Shown: piece after piece, positions 54,677-64,000 of the stretch
Layout: each line of letters opens with the position of its first letter
Numbering within the stretch: the stretch's first letter is position 1
From: Arbacia lixula
Taxonomy: Eukaryota; Echinodermata; Echinoidea; Arbacioida; Arbaciidae
Assembly: GCA_963669155.1 (NCBI GenBank)
Contig: OZ022590.1
Location: 3,199,899 to 3,263,898, forward strand
DNA: 64,000 nt
Direction: 5' to 3'
Translations under genes and position numbers: made by a program
The notes under the pieces: generated by a model
Told to the model about the DNA's origin: nothing
What the model saw: the letters and a program-made list of their open reading frames with translations, nothing else
Database searches by the model: none

Positions 54677-55734
54677 TGAGTTTACGCGAAGAAGTATGTC
54701 GAGCAACTACTGACCCGCAACTAGTGTGAGAAATACGGGCTTACTGTTTTGTTTTGCTGCCTCTAAATCAAAGGAAAATGTACATTTAAAAAAAAATAAG
54801 TTGTATTAACAGAATGGATATACTAGTTTGATATTGATTTGATATAGAGTATGACTCCGAAATATAAATATGTTTCCTCAGTACTGTAATAAGATGTTCT
54901 GTGATGGTAACGCTAGATATCCGCTAGTGGTGTAGAGGAATATTTCACCTTGTTGACAAAATTTAGTCATTCTTTCTTTGTTCATCGCTTTCTTCTTCTC
55001 CAAAATGTTTATCAACCCAAAACTTTAAATTGTCTTATTTTATTTAAATGTATTTTCTATGGGGGCTTCCAAGAAGTTCTCGTCTGAAAGAGATTTGCAA
55101 AGAATTATATAATCTAGTCTTGAGCATCGCGTCGACATCTTTTTGCAAGCAAGTTTGCTTTCAGATGTACGCTGATAAAGATACACTGCGGTGGCTGAAA
55201 AGAATTGCGAGGTATACTATAGAACAGCAGCATTGACGCTGTAACCACTTAGTGTGTATGTATTTGTGTGTATGTACGTGCACATAGTATGTGTTTTACG
55301 TATTTGTTATGTTGGCATGATATCTAAAAACGAGTGTGTTCATCATAAAGGAATACACGATTTATTTCTCCCGTGTTAGGATAATCTATATCATCATATT
55401 GTGTTATACGGCGAAGGCTATGGTTGTCTTGTCTTAAACGGTAAATGTAGAAGCCTGTATTCGTTCTCTATGTTATCTGACATTCTATATGAATTAAAAC
55501 TTGCATGAAATTCAATAATGGCCGTCTTTGCTTTGCTTCAGTGCCTTGAATGCATGTGATAACGATACAAATACGTGGTAAAGATGTGGGGGAGGGTTTT
55601 TTTTTTGTGGCTTTTGGGGTAATTATTACCTTTTTTGAGATCAACCTCCTTAATCGCCTTGTTAACCCCCTTTTTTAGGGAGAGAGAAAGGGAGATCTCA
55701 AGGGGAAGGGGGGGGGGGGAATGTTCAACCTGAA
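54677..55734. other. Intergenic, no gene seen
   Basis: AT-rich sequence with poly-T and a purine/G-run near 55,660-55,720. Short frames only. Confidence 0.5.
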
Positions 55735-55932
55735 GTTAAGTTTTGATTTTGTAACGTCACGAGCGAGATGCTCTCCCATATGTTGTTCACAATTATTTTT
55801 GACAATCTAATTATCTCAAAAGGATTTATACCATTTATACCATTGATCAGAAAACAGTGGAATTTATGGAAAGAATAGAACACAACATATGGGAATGCGT
55901 CTCGCGCGTGACGTCACAAAATCGAAACTTAA
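55735..55932. mobile_element. Foldback element with CRE-like arms
   Basis: TTAAGTTTTGATTTTGTAAC-GTCACG at the left is mirrored by CGTGACGTCACAAAATCGAA-ACTTAA at the right, and CCCATATGTTGT pairs with ACAACATATGGG. About 197 bp and no coding content. Confidence 0.8.
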
Positions 55933-56449
55933 AAAAAACCCCATTTATCCGCCACTGGGCTTTGTATCATAAACTTACACACCACACACACGCACGTTTG
56001 TTTATGTTGTAATCGATCCTCGCAATACCCTCGATCACGTAACTGCAACGATTAAGAAAAAGAGAGATCTACCAGTCCATACAAGTCCGGGAGCCTGTAT
56101 ATTCCTGTGGGAAGTTTTGTATGAAAGCAGGCCACCTATCCCAATGACTCAAGGGCACCCCAAGCCACGATAAAAACATGTTGGCAGTCTGACATCCCTG
56201 GCAGTTGAAAATGTTTGAGGATTTTGACATATTACGGCCTTCATTTTTAGGGGTAAGTGAATGTTGATATAGAGGATGCTTAGAAAAACAATATTTTGGT
56301 GAGGTGATTACAAACTCAGAATCAAGCATGAAGTATCAATCATAGAATAAATGCTATATAATCGAAATCGGTCCGGACGTGGCCAGTTTGAGTAGTGGGG
56401 CTGGTAAGCTCAAAATATTGGCCGAATTGTGCACTTAATGACCAAAGCA

Positions 56450-56940
56450 TGAAATTATCACCATATCATTGTTATGACCTATGCTTCAATTTTAGCCATG
56501 AAACCACATGGTGCTTGACCTCTGGTGACCTTGAAAGGTCACCGACGTCAAAATCCTGCTTTTTTTGCCAATTTAGCACCACCTAACTTCATCAAAATTG
56601 TATATTTCTTTGGTAAGTGTCATCGTTATGACGTAAGCTTTGATTAAAGCTCTGAAACCACATTATGCTTGACCTCTGGTGACCTCCGGTGACCTTGAAA
56701 GGTCACTGACGTCAAAATCATGCTTTTAGCCAATTTAGCACCAGCTAATTTAATTCAAATTGTATATTTCTTTGGTAAGTGTCATCGCTATGACCTAAGC
56801 TTCGATTTAAGCTATTAAGCACTTCTTTGTACTTGACCTCTGGTGACCTCTGGTGACCTTGAAAGGTCATTGACCTCAAAATTATGTTTTTTCCAATTTA
56901 GCAACTGCCATTGAAATTGTATATACTTCTTCGGTAAATG
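56450..56940. repeat. 164-bp tandem array carrying nuclear receptor half-sites
   Basis: Three units share CCAATTTAGCA, AAATTGTATAT and GGTAA(G/A)TGTC. Each has a TGACCT cluster: direct repeats TGACCTCTGGTGACCT (spacer 4) ending in TGACCTTGAAAGGTCA. The TGACCTTGAAAGGTCA block starts at 56,526, 56,690 and 56,854, exactly 164 bp apart. Copies 2 and 3 have three direct half-sites; copy 1 has two. Confidence 0.93.
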
Positions 56941-57060
56941 TCTATTTATTTTGTTATGAAGATGTTTTTGTACCCGTTTAACTCCAAGGAATGAATGTTC
57001 TATGACCTTTAGACGATTTTCCTCAAAATGTATTTTTTTTTTTACATTTTGGCCCATTTA

Positions 57061-57485
57061 ACTTGTACTACGATGCATGTATTACATGAGACCTCACATT
57101 TTTACACTTGCTATTCATAGCTAGCATATTATGCTACTACGCCAACTCTTCACACATCCTTCACCATGTACTGTGCAGGGAGCACTGTACGATTGAACAC
57201 TGAACTTTACTACGTTTACCGAGTACTGTGTGATGCGTTGCTGCATCACCGCACAGTGGTACATGTAAAAGTTTCTGCCACGTGCAATGCAATAGCTTTG
57301 CACTCTCATATTTGCCAAACTATATTTACCAACTGCACAAAACATGTTTAAAACATACTTTAAACGTTTGTAACAATGATACAATATAATTCAACATACG
57401 CTACCTGTGAAACTTCACATAAATGAATTTCACATCGATCTGACACCTCGACGACCCATCCTTTGGCTGGCATCATTCAGCCTGG
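57061..57485. other. Intergenic, no gene seen
   Basis: Unique AT-rich sequence; frames under 90 codons without similarity. Confidence 0.5.
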
Positions 57486-57651
57486 AGGGCGTTTCATGAA
57501 CGTTGTCAGCGCTGACCAAATGGTCAGTGCTGACAACTTCAGTGAAATCCTCGGTTTTGATTGGTTGAGAGGCACTAGCCTCTGAGTGCTACTATGGAAA
57601 CTGTCTGATAAAGACAGCTTGTCAGACGAAAAATGTTCATGAAACGCCCTG
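57486..57651. mobile_element. Small foldback MITE-like element
   Basis: GGGCGTTTCATGAACGTTGT at the left is mirrored by ATGTTCATGAAACGCCC at the right. Inside, GTCAGCGCTGAC and GGTCAGTGCTGACAAC form nested palindromes. Confidence 0.82.
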
Positions 57652-59192
57652 TCATCCCAAATTGTCGCAACTCACCAACGTTCTTAGACAGGAATAACTG
57701 TCTCATTCGGGGCATTCTTTAATCGAAATTATATTTTTGGACATACCTCCCGAATAGAGACAGTATATCCACACCAAACGCGCAGTGGCGATTTAGTTTA
57801 ACGTACGGTTCAATGCGCGTTGAGTAGAAAGTTACCCGATTAGTAGAAAGCCTATGGGAAAACGGATTTTGGAACTATCATAGCTACTTCGTTTAAAAAA
57901 CATCTTTCAAGCTATGATGCAAGAAATCTACTTCAATTAAAATTAATCTATATTATATATTTATAAATTCTAGAACTAAAATCTAATCGAAATAATTGTA
58001 TAGAAAGGTGAAAATTAAAGACTTACTTTCCGTCGATCACACGTTTATCTCAGACATTTTTAATCTGCTCGAGTCTGACATAAATTTGACCCATCAGATT
58101 GTTCGACGGGTTGTTGGCTATGAATATTTAAATCGTCAATCGGTTCGACGAAAAAAAAAATAGCACACGGCATACGAGCGGGGAAAAAATGTGCGCATGC
58201 GTGAAATTACTTATTCATATATGCATTAGCATTCTCATATTCAAAAATGCCGACCCGCATCGATCGCCATACAATGTACAGGTGTAATGTTCAGTCTCTA
58301 GATAGAGCCAGATGCAATTTCAGAGGATCCAACGTCCTACAGAGACTGATTTTTCGGTCTACAACTTTTTCTCTACTCTATTTTCCTATTATGGGGTCTT
58401 TAAGGTGTCACAAAGACAGGAAAAACATTTCATACTCTCACAATGACCCGATTCAACCATGCTTTACCATGCACCCGACGAACCTGAATTATATACTAGG
58501 CTTTACTACTAATTCTCCTGCCTATAGACCGACAACACAATATCGGCTCCGTTTGAAATTTTGCTTTGGAGAGAAAAAGAATAAACGCTACCATAACAAC
58601 ACAGTCGAACCCAGGTCTGCATTTATAGAATGCAGAGCTATCAAAGTTCATGTTGATTTAGCTCAATCTCCGATCTTTTGCTTGTCAACTCTCCGGGACA
58701 AAATACACACCAGCTCACATGCAATGACTTTAAACATCACAAACAAAATGTATTTCAGTTGCGAGTCAACAAATGCTCAATTAGTAATACATGCACACGT
58801 ATTACACTCGAGAGAATACTCGAATCACATTATGGCTGCTGTTGTTTCATATACCTGTTTGTACTAAGTTTGTACTTCTTCTTGAACATTTATCAGCTCA
58901 CCGGTCTTATAAGATCGTGGTGTATTGTAATGATTTATCTTGATTCTAAATCGGGCTACTGCTGTCCCACTTGATCCATTGTTAAAGAGTAGACCTTGAA
59001 CCCAGATTTCGGCCCTCTTTCTCAACACGAGTCATCAGAAGAGTCCCTTTCAAAAGGCCTTAATACAACGGAACGATCAAGACACGTTAGCACTAGGGCA
59101 GGAAGGGACAATCATTCACAACGCGAGGTCGTTTTTCCAGTAGATGTTTTTCTCGGTGACTCTCTTTGATTAATAAGAACACGACAGCTGAC
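57652..59192. other. Spacer upstream of TMEM254-like gene 2
   Basis: Mostly unique sequence with an unassigned 206-codon frame (58,247-58,867) and, near 59,020-59,190, the presumed 5' region of gene 2. No core promoter motif is evident. Confidence 0.4.
58247..58867 (+). other. Unassigned 206-codon open frame
   Basis: ATG to TAA without low complexity, in AT-rich intergenic DNA. I recognise no domain, signal peptide or transmembrane pattern, and there is no clear splice context. An overlapping frame (58,678-58,974) is also open. Could be chance, an exon of an unknown gene or decayed repeat; not called as a gene. Confidence 0.2.
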
Positions 59193-59279
59193 ATGCCGCA
59201 GATCGTGGGACCAAACTTTTTCCGTCTCCCATCCATCCTAGCGATTTTTCTTGTGGTGACCACCTTGACACCATTAGCG
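59193..59279 (+). CDS. TMEM254-like gene 2, exon 1
   Basis: 29 codons ending in the first hydrophobic segment, donor GCG|GTAAGA, phase 0. Five codons shorter than exon 1 of gene 1 if the first ATG is used there; equal length if the second is used. Confidence 0.8.
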
Positions 59280-61405
59280 GTAAGACCTGTTTATAATTTG
59301 TGTATGTTTAGACCGAGTATGTATGATATAAAAAAAATATGAAACGGTGAAACATCTGTTTAAAACACGCAAGGGAGACGGTACTTGTGGTCTATATGTA
59401 GCAGGTGATATTTCTCCCCCTTTAATATCAGTTTCAACGGTGAACATTGCTTGAGGGAAACAGAATGTGTTCTTTCTAGACAGGTTGTCTTTCTATATAT
59501 ACAGGTGGAGCTAATGCCGGTATCGCTATATATACGGGATAATTACACTGACTAGGAATGTATGGGTATATATGTGGGGTCCTGTTTGTATATCAATCAA
59601 CAAGAAAACTATTAATATCGACCCACGTGAAAATTACCTTTTCCCCTAAGATTGTGTTATGATTGAAAGTGTCCCTTCTGGTTTGCACTGTTTTATCAAA
59701 TCAGTGACATATGATGGCACAAACTGATAGAAGCGTTTAACAAGTTAGTGAAAGAATTTTCAATTGGATACTGAACTGGGTAGGGAGTCAATGTAAAATG
59801 TGTTAAGCCTGGGAATATTGAGTGATATACTAACAGAAGTGGAAGTGGAAGGTGACACGTGCTGCATTGTGCTAGTGAAATTTTGTCCTGTTTAACAGCG
59901 TTATGCTTGGTGTTGTGATTGCATAATTTGATGTATGCTTAATAGCAACTTCAGGAACCTACTGGGCCATCTTCATTTTGTTTGGATCCAAGAAACTTTT
60001 GTTTTTGTAGTAACGTTTCTTCCTGCATTTTAATTCATATTTGAGTATCTTCATCGTCACTACACTTCCATGGGTCGTACTCGAGGTAAATTGTAGGAAA
60101 GATGACGCGAGAGGAGGTGGAGTGGGAGCTTACATTCGTTTATCTCTTAAGTGTAATATTCTAGAATTTGAATTATTACATGCAGAAAGCCTCTGGCCTG
60201 AGATTAGCGTCAATGTTGGTATAATATATCGGAAACCCAACACTGATGTTTCCGAATTTCAAGATATATTATTTCAAAATATATTAGCAGATTTAAAACT
60301 TGATCAATCAGATTGTTTTTTGTTGGGAGATTTTAATATTGATTTGCTGGATAAGGAGCACAAGTTTGAACAATTTTCAACAGCATTGAATTGTACAGGT
60401 TTACAACAATCAATTGCATCACCGACAAGGGTAACAAATTCATCATCTTCTCTAATTTATCATGCCGACACCAATTTCAGTGCTTCTACTATCCATGCGG
60501 GTGTTCTAGAAACTGATGTATCTGACCACTTTCCTATATTTGTAGTTTTTGAAAATTGTAAATCTGGAAACAAAGGTTACCAAAAAAAGTAATAATAACC
60601 TTTAAGAATTACAAAATCGAAAACTTTCATGAGGATCTGGCCAAAATCAGATGGGATCTTGTACTCAAGGAAAAGGACATTCACAAGTGTTATGCTAACT
60701 TTTTTGATATATTTAAAAATGTTTGTGATAAACATGTCCCTGTGTTCACACAAAAGTCTATGAACAAGAGCTAAAAAACCGTGGAAAATGAAAGGGATCC
60801 TTAAATCCATCACTATATATTCATCATTATCATTACATGTACTAGTGTTTAAGCAATCAGTAGCCAAAGATAATGTTTTGTTACCACCCTACTAATGAAT
60901 TTAAGGAGTCAGACTCGACTAGCACTTGTGCTAACTTCTGATTCCCGTTAACCACTTTCACTTATGTACAAATGCTGCATCATAAGGAACATGTTTTATT
61001 TCTACATTCATTGTTAGATTCATGCCAGTTTTGTATGATAAAATGTTCCTTTCTTTCTTTGTTAATTCAGTCATGTACATACATGTCTTTTTATTGCTAT
61101 TGTTGATGTTGAAGTTGTTAATAAATTCAATTCAAAAATTAAAAATAACTGGGTTCGCGTTACGAGCTTGTCGCGCTGCTGAATTTCGAATGAGTTGTAA
61201 TTTTAGTATTTGATAAGACGGAAGACCAAACAGAAAGCTATTACAAGAGCCAAGATATATGGCGCAAGACCATAGGGACCATTTCGCCTGTAGCTGTAGC
61301 GAAAGCACGTAAACTGTCACCTTTCCGTGTGTACATCTCACACTGATCATGCGAAGACGGTGGTAGCCCGTCCCTTTTGCAGACCTAATTCTGAACTTTG
61401 TCATC

Positions 61406-61464
<59 letters not shown>

Positions 61465-63481
61465 TATTTAACCTTTCCCTGGAATCGGCAAAGCGTATTA
61501 TTCGGTTTTGAGGAAATAATCTTCGATAATTGGTCGAGCTTTCTTTTTTCGTACCATGTCAAATTGTCAAATCTCTTTGAAAACTAGCTAGATTTTCATT
61601 TGTGAGAAGAAATACAACATGGATACATTGTTTTCCATCTTCTCAACATTTATTCCACTGGGGATAGAATTTCCCCCTTTCAAACTGTCCAACAATTAAT
61701 GTCACAATCAAATACATGTAACAGAAGTACAGTGAAATTAAAAAGGGGCGATATCTGTACCCGCACTATTGTACAGGGAAGAGGGGAGAGGCTAAATAAA
61801 AACGAGATACTAAGTAGGGGAACCCGGGTCCAGTGACCGCCTGGATCAACATACTCATCCTGGGAGTAAAGCAGCCGCCAGAAGAGATCACGTCCAATGT
61901 GGTGGGCGATCTCGCAAAACGGATCGGCGTCGAATTACACGCATCTGACGTACATGTAGGTCGTTCCCACAGAATCTGCAGACGCGTTCCAAACCACAAC
62001 GGTGACGAATCGTCCTACGCTGCTGCAGCGAAGCGTAGCGGACGACTGTTGAAAGAAAGTCCCGCGATCATCGTCAAATTCAAGTCACGTCAGCAGAAAT
62101 TCGACATGTTAATAAACCGGAAGTAGCACAAGAGAAAAGGTGTCATCGTAGTGGAGGACCTGACGAGGGAAAATGCCCATCAGCTCTACGAAACTTCAAG
62201 AAGTAAAAGCGTCACCGCAAGCTGGTCTGCAGACGACAGAATATTTGCGATAGTCAAAGCAACGAACGGCAACGACGTGACGATCCAGACCTCAATAGAT
62301 CATGTTATCACTACCCGATAATAAGGGGAGCGGAAAAAATCCCTGTCCGATTTCACTACTAACGAACATTAAACATCGTGTATACAACTTCAATGTTTAA
62401 ATGAATCTGTCATGTTTGTGAAGTAGCTTAATATTTATTACGATTTATATGTAATACTGGTGCATGTTTTACAGGTCTAGCTCAACAACCTGGGCCATGC
62501 TGCATAAAGTTTTTTCAATTATTGTAACTTACCTGCTTACAATCAATGGTAACTGCCATGGCAACAGCCTCTCAGCTCCCAGCATTGTACATGTTGTCAT
62601 GGTAGTTACCATTGATTTGATGGTAAGTTACAATAATTGGAAACCTATATGCAACATGGCCCTACTACGGATCTCGTATCCAAAGAAGTTATGATCATGT
62701 ACCGTTTTGAAAATTGATTAATCGCCTCACACAATATGTATAATACTATTTCCTGTCACATATCCGTTGTATGATAATTATACAGAAATGAAATAAACTA
62801 ATTTAATTTAATTCAGTTAAAATTCAAATCCAATTCAAATTAACATAACAAAGGCATCCGTGATGTTTCGTAAACATAATTTTAACTAAACATGAATGAG
62901 TTTTTTTTTCTGATGTTTCTTTCTCCCTTCTAGTTATGCGTCTATGCTCCCGAGAAAATCCCATACGACTCATTGGGACCTCTGGGGAGATGGCTCAACT
63001 ACTTGGCCTTTGATTTAGCGAAGATCGTAGCAAGTGTGTGAGTGTACAATTTATACGATATTATTTGTTTTCAGTACGGTACGTATGAGCGAATGCCGCA
63101 ACATGACAGTCTTGTATCATCGGTCAAAGACAAGTATGGAACGCCCTTCTCCCTTGTAGCCTGAGTTCCAGACGTTTGGACATTATTAATCCAAAAATTA
63201 AAAAGTGAGTGAAAATGGAGTCTCGTGCTAATAACGCTCTTCATTTCACCATTCTCTTCTATTCTCAATCAGCCGGAGAAGAAGTAATTGAGAATGGGTA
63301 TTCTTCAACAGCCATGCCCCTTTAATGAGTTCTTTGGATTATAATCATACGCCCAACAGCCTGGAACTAGACTCACCCTTCCTCTCCTGGCTCCTAAACA
63401 CATGTTTTTATCTCCCATTAGATGGTACTTCATCGTCGTTGTACACGTCATAGAGGCCTTGTACATCTTTCATCGTGCAGG
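59193..63481 (+). CDS. TMEM254-like membrane protein 2, 3' truncated by window edge
   Basis: Exons 59,193-59,279, 62,934-63,037 and 63,422-63,481 join in frame for 83 codons; the last exon lies beyond the window. The protein runs MPQIVGPNFFRLPSILAIFL, a hydrophobic segment, then CVYAPEKIPYDSLGPLGRWL and WYFIVVVHVIEALYIFHRAG. The motif IPY-x-LGPLG and the W...HV-E-LY segment match vertebrate TMEM254 (IPYQNLGPLG and IHVGESLY) clearly, better than gene 1 does. Exon 2 (104 nt) and exon 3 (60 nt) equal gene 1 in length and phase, so the two arose by tandem duplication. Role unknown; predicted membrane protein. Confidence 0.85.
60041..60592 (+). pseudogene. LINE endonuclease C-terminal fragment
   Basis: 183-codon frame with GDFNID and SDH catalytic motifs of the exonuclease-endonuclease-phosphatase fold. 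It lacks the N-terminal half, so it is non-functional. The first roughly 15 codons are flanking sequence. Confidence 0.82.
60085..61150 (+). mobile_element. 5'-truncated, internally deleted non-LTR retrotransposon
   Basis: Starts inside an APE endonuclease at GGGVGAYIR, then IIYRKPNTDVSEF, LLGDFNIDLL, SPTRVTNSSSSLI and DVSDHFPIFVV, the nuclease C-terminal half. After a frameshift at about 60,590 the protein continues (TFKNYKIENFHEDLAKIRWD, then KHVPVFTQK) to a stop near 60,773. No reverse transcriptase core follows. The 3' part ends in AATAAATTCAATTC and an A-rich tail near 61,140. Confidence 0.8.
61411..61460. repeat. (GA)n microsatellite
   Basis: Pure GA dinucleotides in intron 1 of TMEM254-like gene 2. 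Confidence 0.95.
61833..62320 (+). pseudogene. Second LINE ORF1 fragment
   Basis: NILILGVKQPPEEITSNVVG, then DLAKRIGVELHASDVHVGRS and IIVKFKSRQQKFDMLINRK form the RNA-recognition domain pattern of LINE ORF1 proteins. After a stop at about 62,125 the frame continues as KGVIVVEDLTRENAHQLYET and ASWSADDRIFAIVKATNGND, the usual ORF1 C-terminal domain, to a stop near 62,320. A stop codon and missing N terminus mark it as dead. Confidence 0.75.
62492..62662. mobile_element. MITE of the GGGCCNTGTTGCATAAA family
   Basis: GGGCCATGCTGCATAAAG at the left, TATGCAACATGGCCC at the right. Long complementary arms inside (AATTATTGTAACTTACC with GGTAAGTTACAATAATT; CAATGGTAACTGCCATGG with its partner). The best-preserved hairpin of the three copies. 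Confidence 0.88.
62934..63037 (+). CDS. TMEM254-like gene 2, exon 2 (104 nt)
   Basis: Codes LCVYAPEKIPYDSLGPLGRW then LNYLAFDLAKIVAS. Acceptor CTTCTAG, donor GT|GTGAGT. Contains the family core IPYDSLGPLG. Confidence 0.9.
63422..63481 (+). CDS. TMEM254-like gene 2, exon 3 (60 nt)
   Basis: Codes WYFIVVVHVIEALYIFHRA between split Val and Gly codons; second hydrophobic segment with conserved HVxEALY. Acceptor CCATTAG, donor GG|GTGAGT. Confidence 0.88.
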
Positions 63482-63845
63482 GTGAGTGTTTCGTCATAAT
63501 AGTTTTCATTATGACGTCAAATGATAAATTGACCTTTAACGGGCGTTTCGGTTTCACCTTAAAAACAATGAATAAGATAGTTACGTAACCCTGAGAGAGA
63601 TAGAGAGTAAAGTGGATATTTAAAGGGAGAGAGGAAGTGAGAGAGAAAGAGGTGGCGAAATAGAAACAACTTTCCTTCCCTGGAATTTGTCATCAATTCT
63701 TCGTTTCCCTCAACATCATTTCAATACATGAGAAGTATAAAGCGCTCGACTTGTTTGTTGGTCTTGCGCATAAACACCAGATTAGAGATATGAGTCGGTT
63801 GTGGGCTGAACAAGCATACACAACTGCGCCATCAGTCATGACTGT

Positions 63846-64000
63846 TAAGGCCAGCACACACGACACGATTTAGCCGCGATTCTTCAGCTGTAAAGGCCTA
63901 CGTCTGGAAATGTGACGTCACCATCTTTGCACAAATCCAATGACCGGATTCAACCAGTCACAGAGTCGTACGACGGATTGGATCGGCCGTTTCGTATGCC
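63846..64000. repeat. Start of an ATCGTG-type MITE, cut by window end
   Basis: AAGGCCAGCACACACGACAC followed by GATTTAGCCGCGATT resembles the terminus of the element at 54,108-54,676. The partner end would lie outside the window. Confidence 0.4.

Noticed and set aside
1..64000. CRISPR arrays, bacterial operons, tRNA or rRNA genes
   Set aside because: Direct repeats present are microsatellites or eukaryotic tandem repeats, the genes are spliced, and no tRNA or rRNA signature was recognised.

Overview
This is a eukaryotic (metazoan) window, not a prokaryotic one. It has many-exon genes with GT-AG introns, long GA/CT, GT, ACT and GGT/GAT microsatellites, foldback MITE-like elements and decayed non-LTR retrotransposons. 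Frequent TACATGTA-type words, the MITE-rich non-coding DNA and the protein matches suggest a marine invertebrate deuterostome, with an echinoderm such as a sea urchin the best guess. The species assignment is inference.

Layout. (1) About 1-16,600: no gene recognised. The region is AT-rich with simple-sequence arrays, small tandem repeats and at least two foldback elements, including a near-perfect 369-bp palindrome at 12,358-12,726. (2) 16,600-17,619: a CpG-bearing, promoter-like stretch with an NRF1-type site. (3) 17,620-37,395 (+): a 23-exon gene for the H3K27 demethylase KDM6A/UTX. The reading frame joins exactly through every splice (4,611 nt, 1,536 residues). It encodes TPRs, a long Q/S/P/G-rich linker, a catalytically intact JmjC domain and a Cys4 zinc site. 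Its first exon is an acidic 56-residue leader that replaces the first two TPRs of vertebrate UTX. (4) 37,396 to about 43,260: a probable long 3' UTR and AT-rich flank. (5) 46,365-53,565 (+): a complete four-exon TMEM254-like membrane protein gene. Its introns carry a decayed LINE (minus strand), two MITE types and a CAC/CAT array. (6) 53,566-59,190: a repeat-rich spacer. It includes a 164-bp tandem array carrying DR4/ER4 nuclear-receptor half-site clusters and an unexplained 206-codon ORF. (7) 59,193 to the window end (+): a second TMEM254-like gene, cut off by the edge after exon 3. Its exon 2 and exon 3 lengths (104 and 60 nt) and phases match the first copy, so the two are tandem paralogues. 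Its first intron holds two further non-LTR fragments.

The KDM6A gene encodes a nuclear chromatin enzyme. The TMEM254-like pair are small three-pass membrane proteins with no established biochemical role. All three lie on the + strand, but nothing here links them functionally. The most notable non-genic signals are short tandem duplications across splice junctions of KDM6A (exon 8 acceptor, exon 15 donor), repeat arrays starting within tens of bases of several KDM6A splice sites, and the nuclear-receptor-site array between the TMEM254 paralogues.
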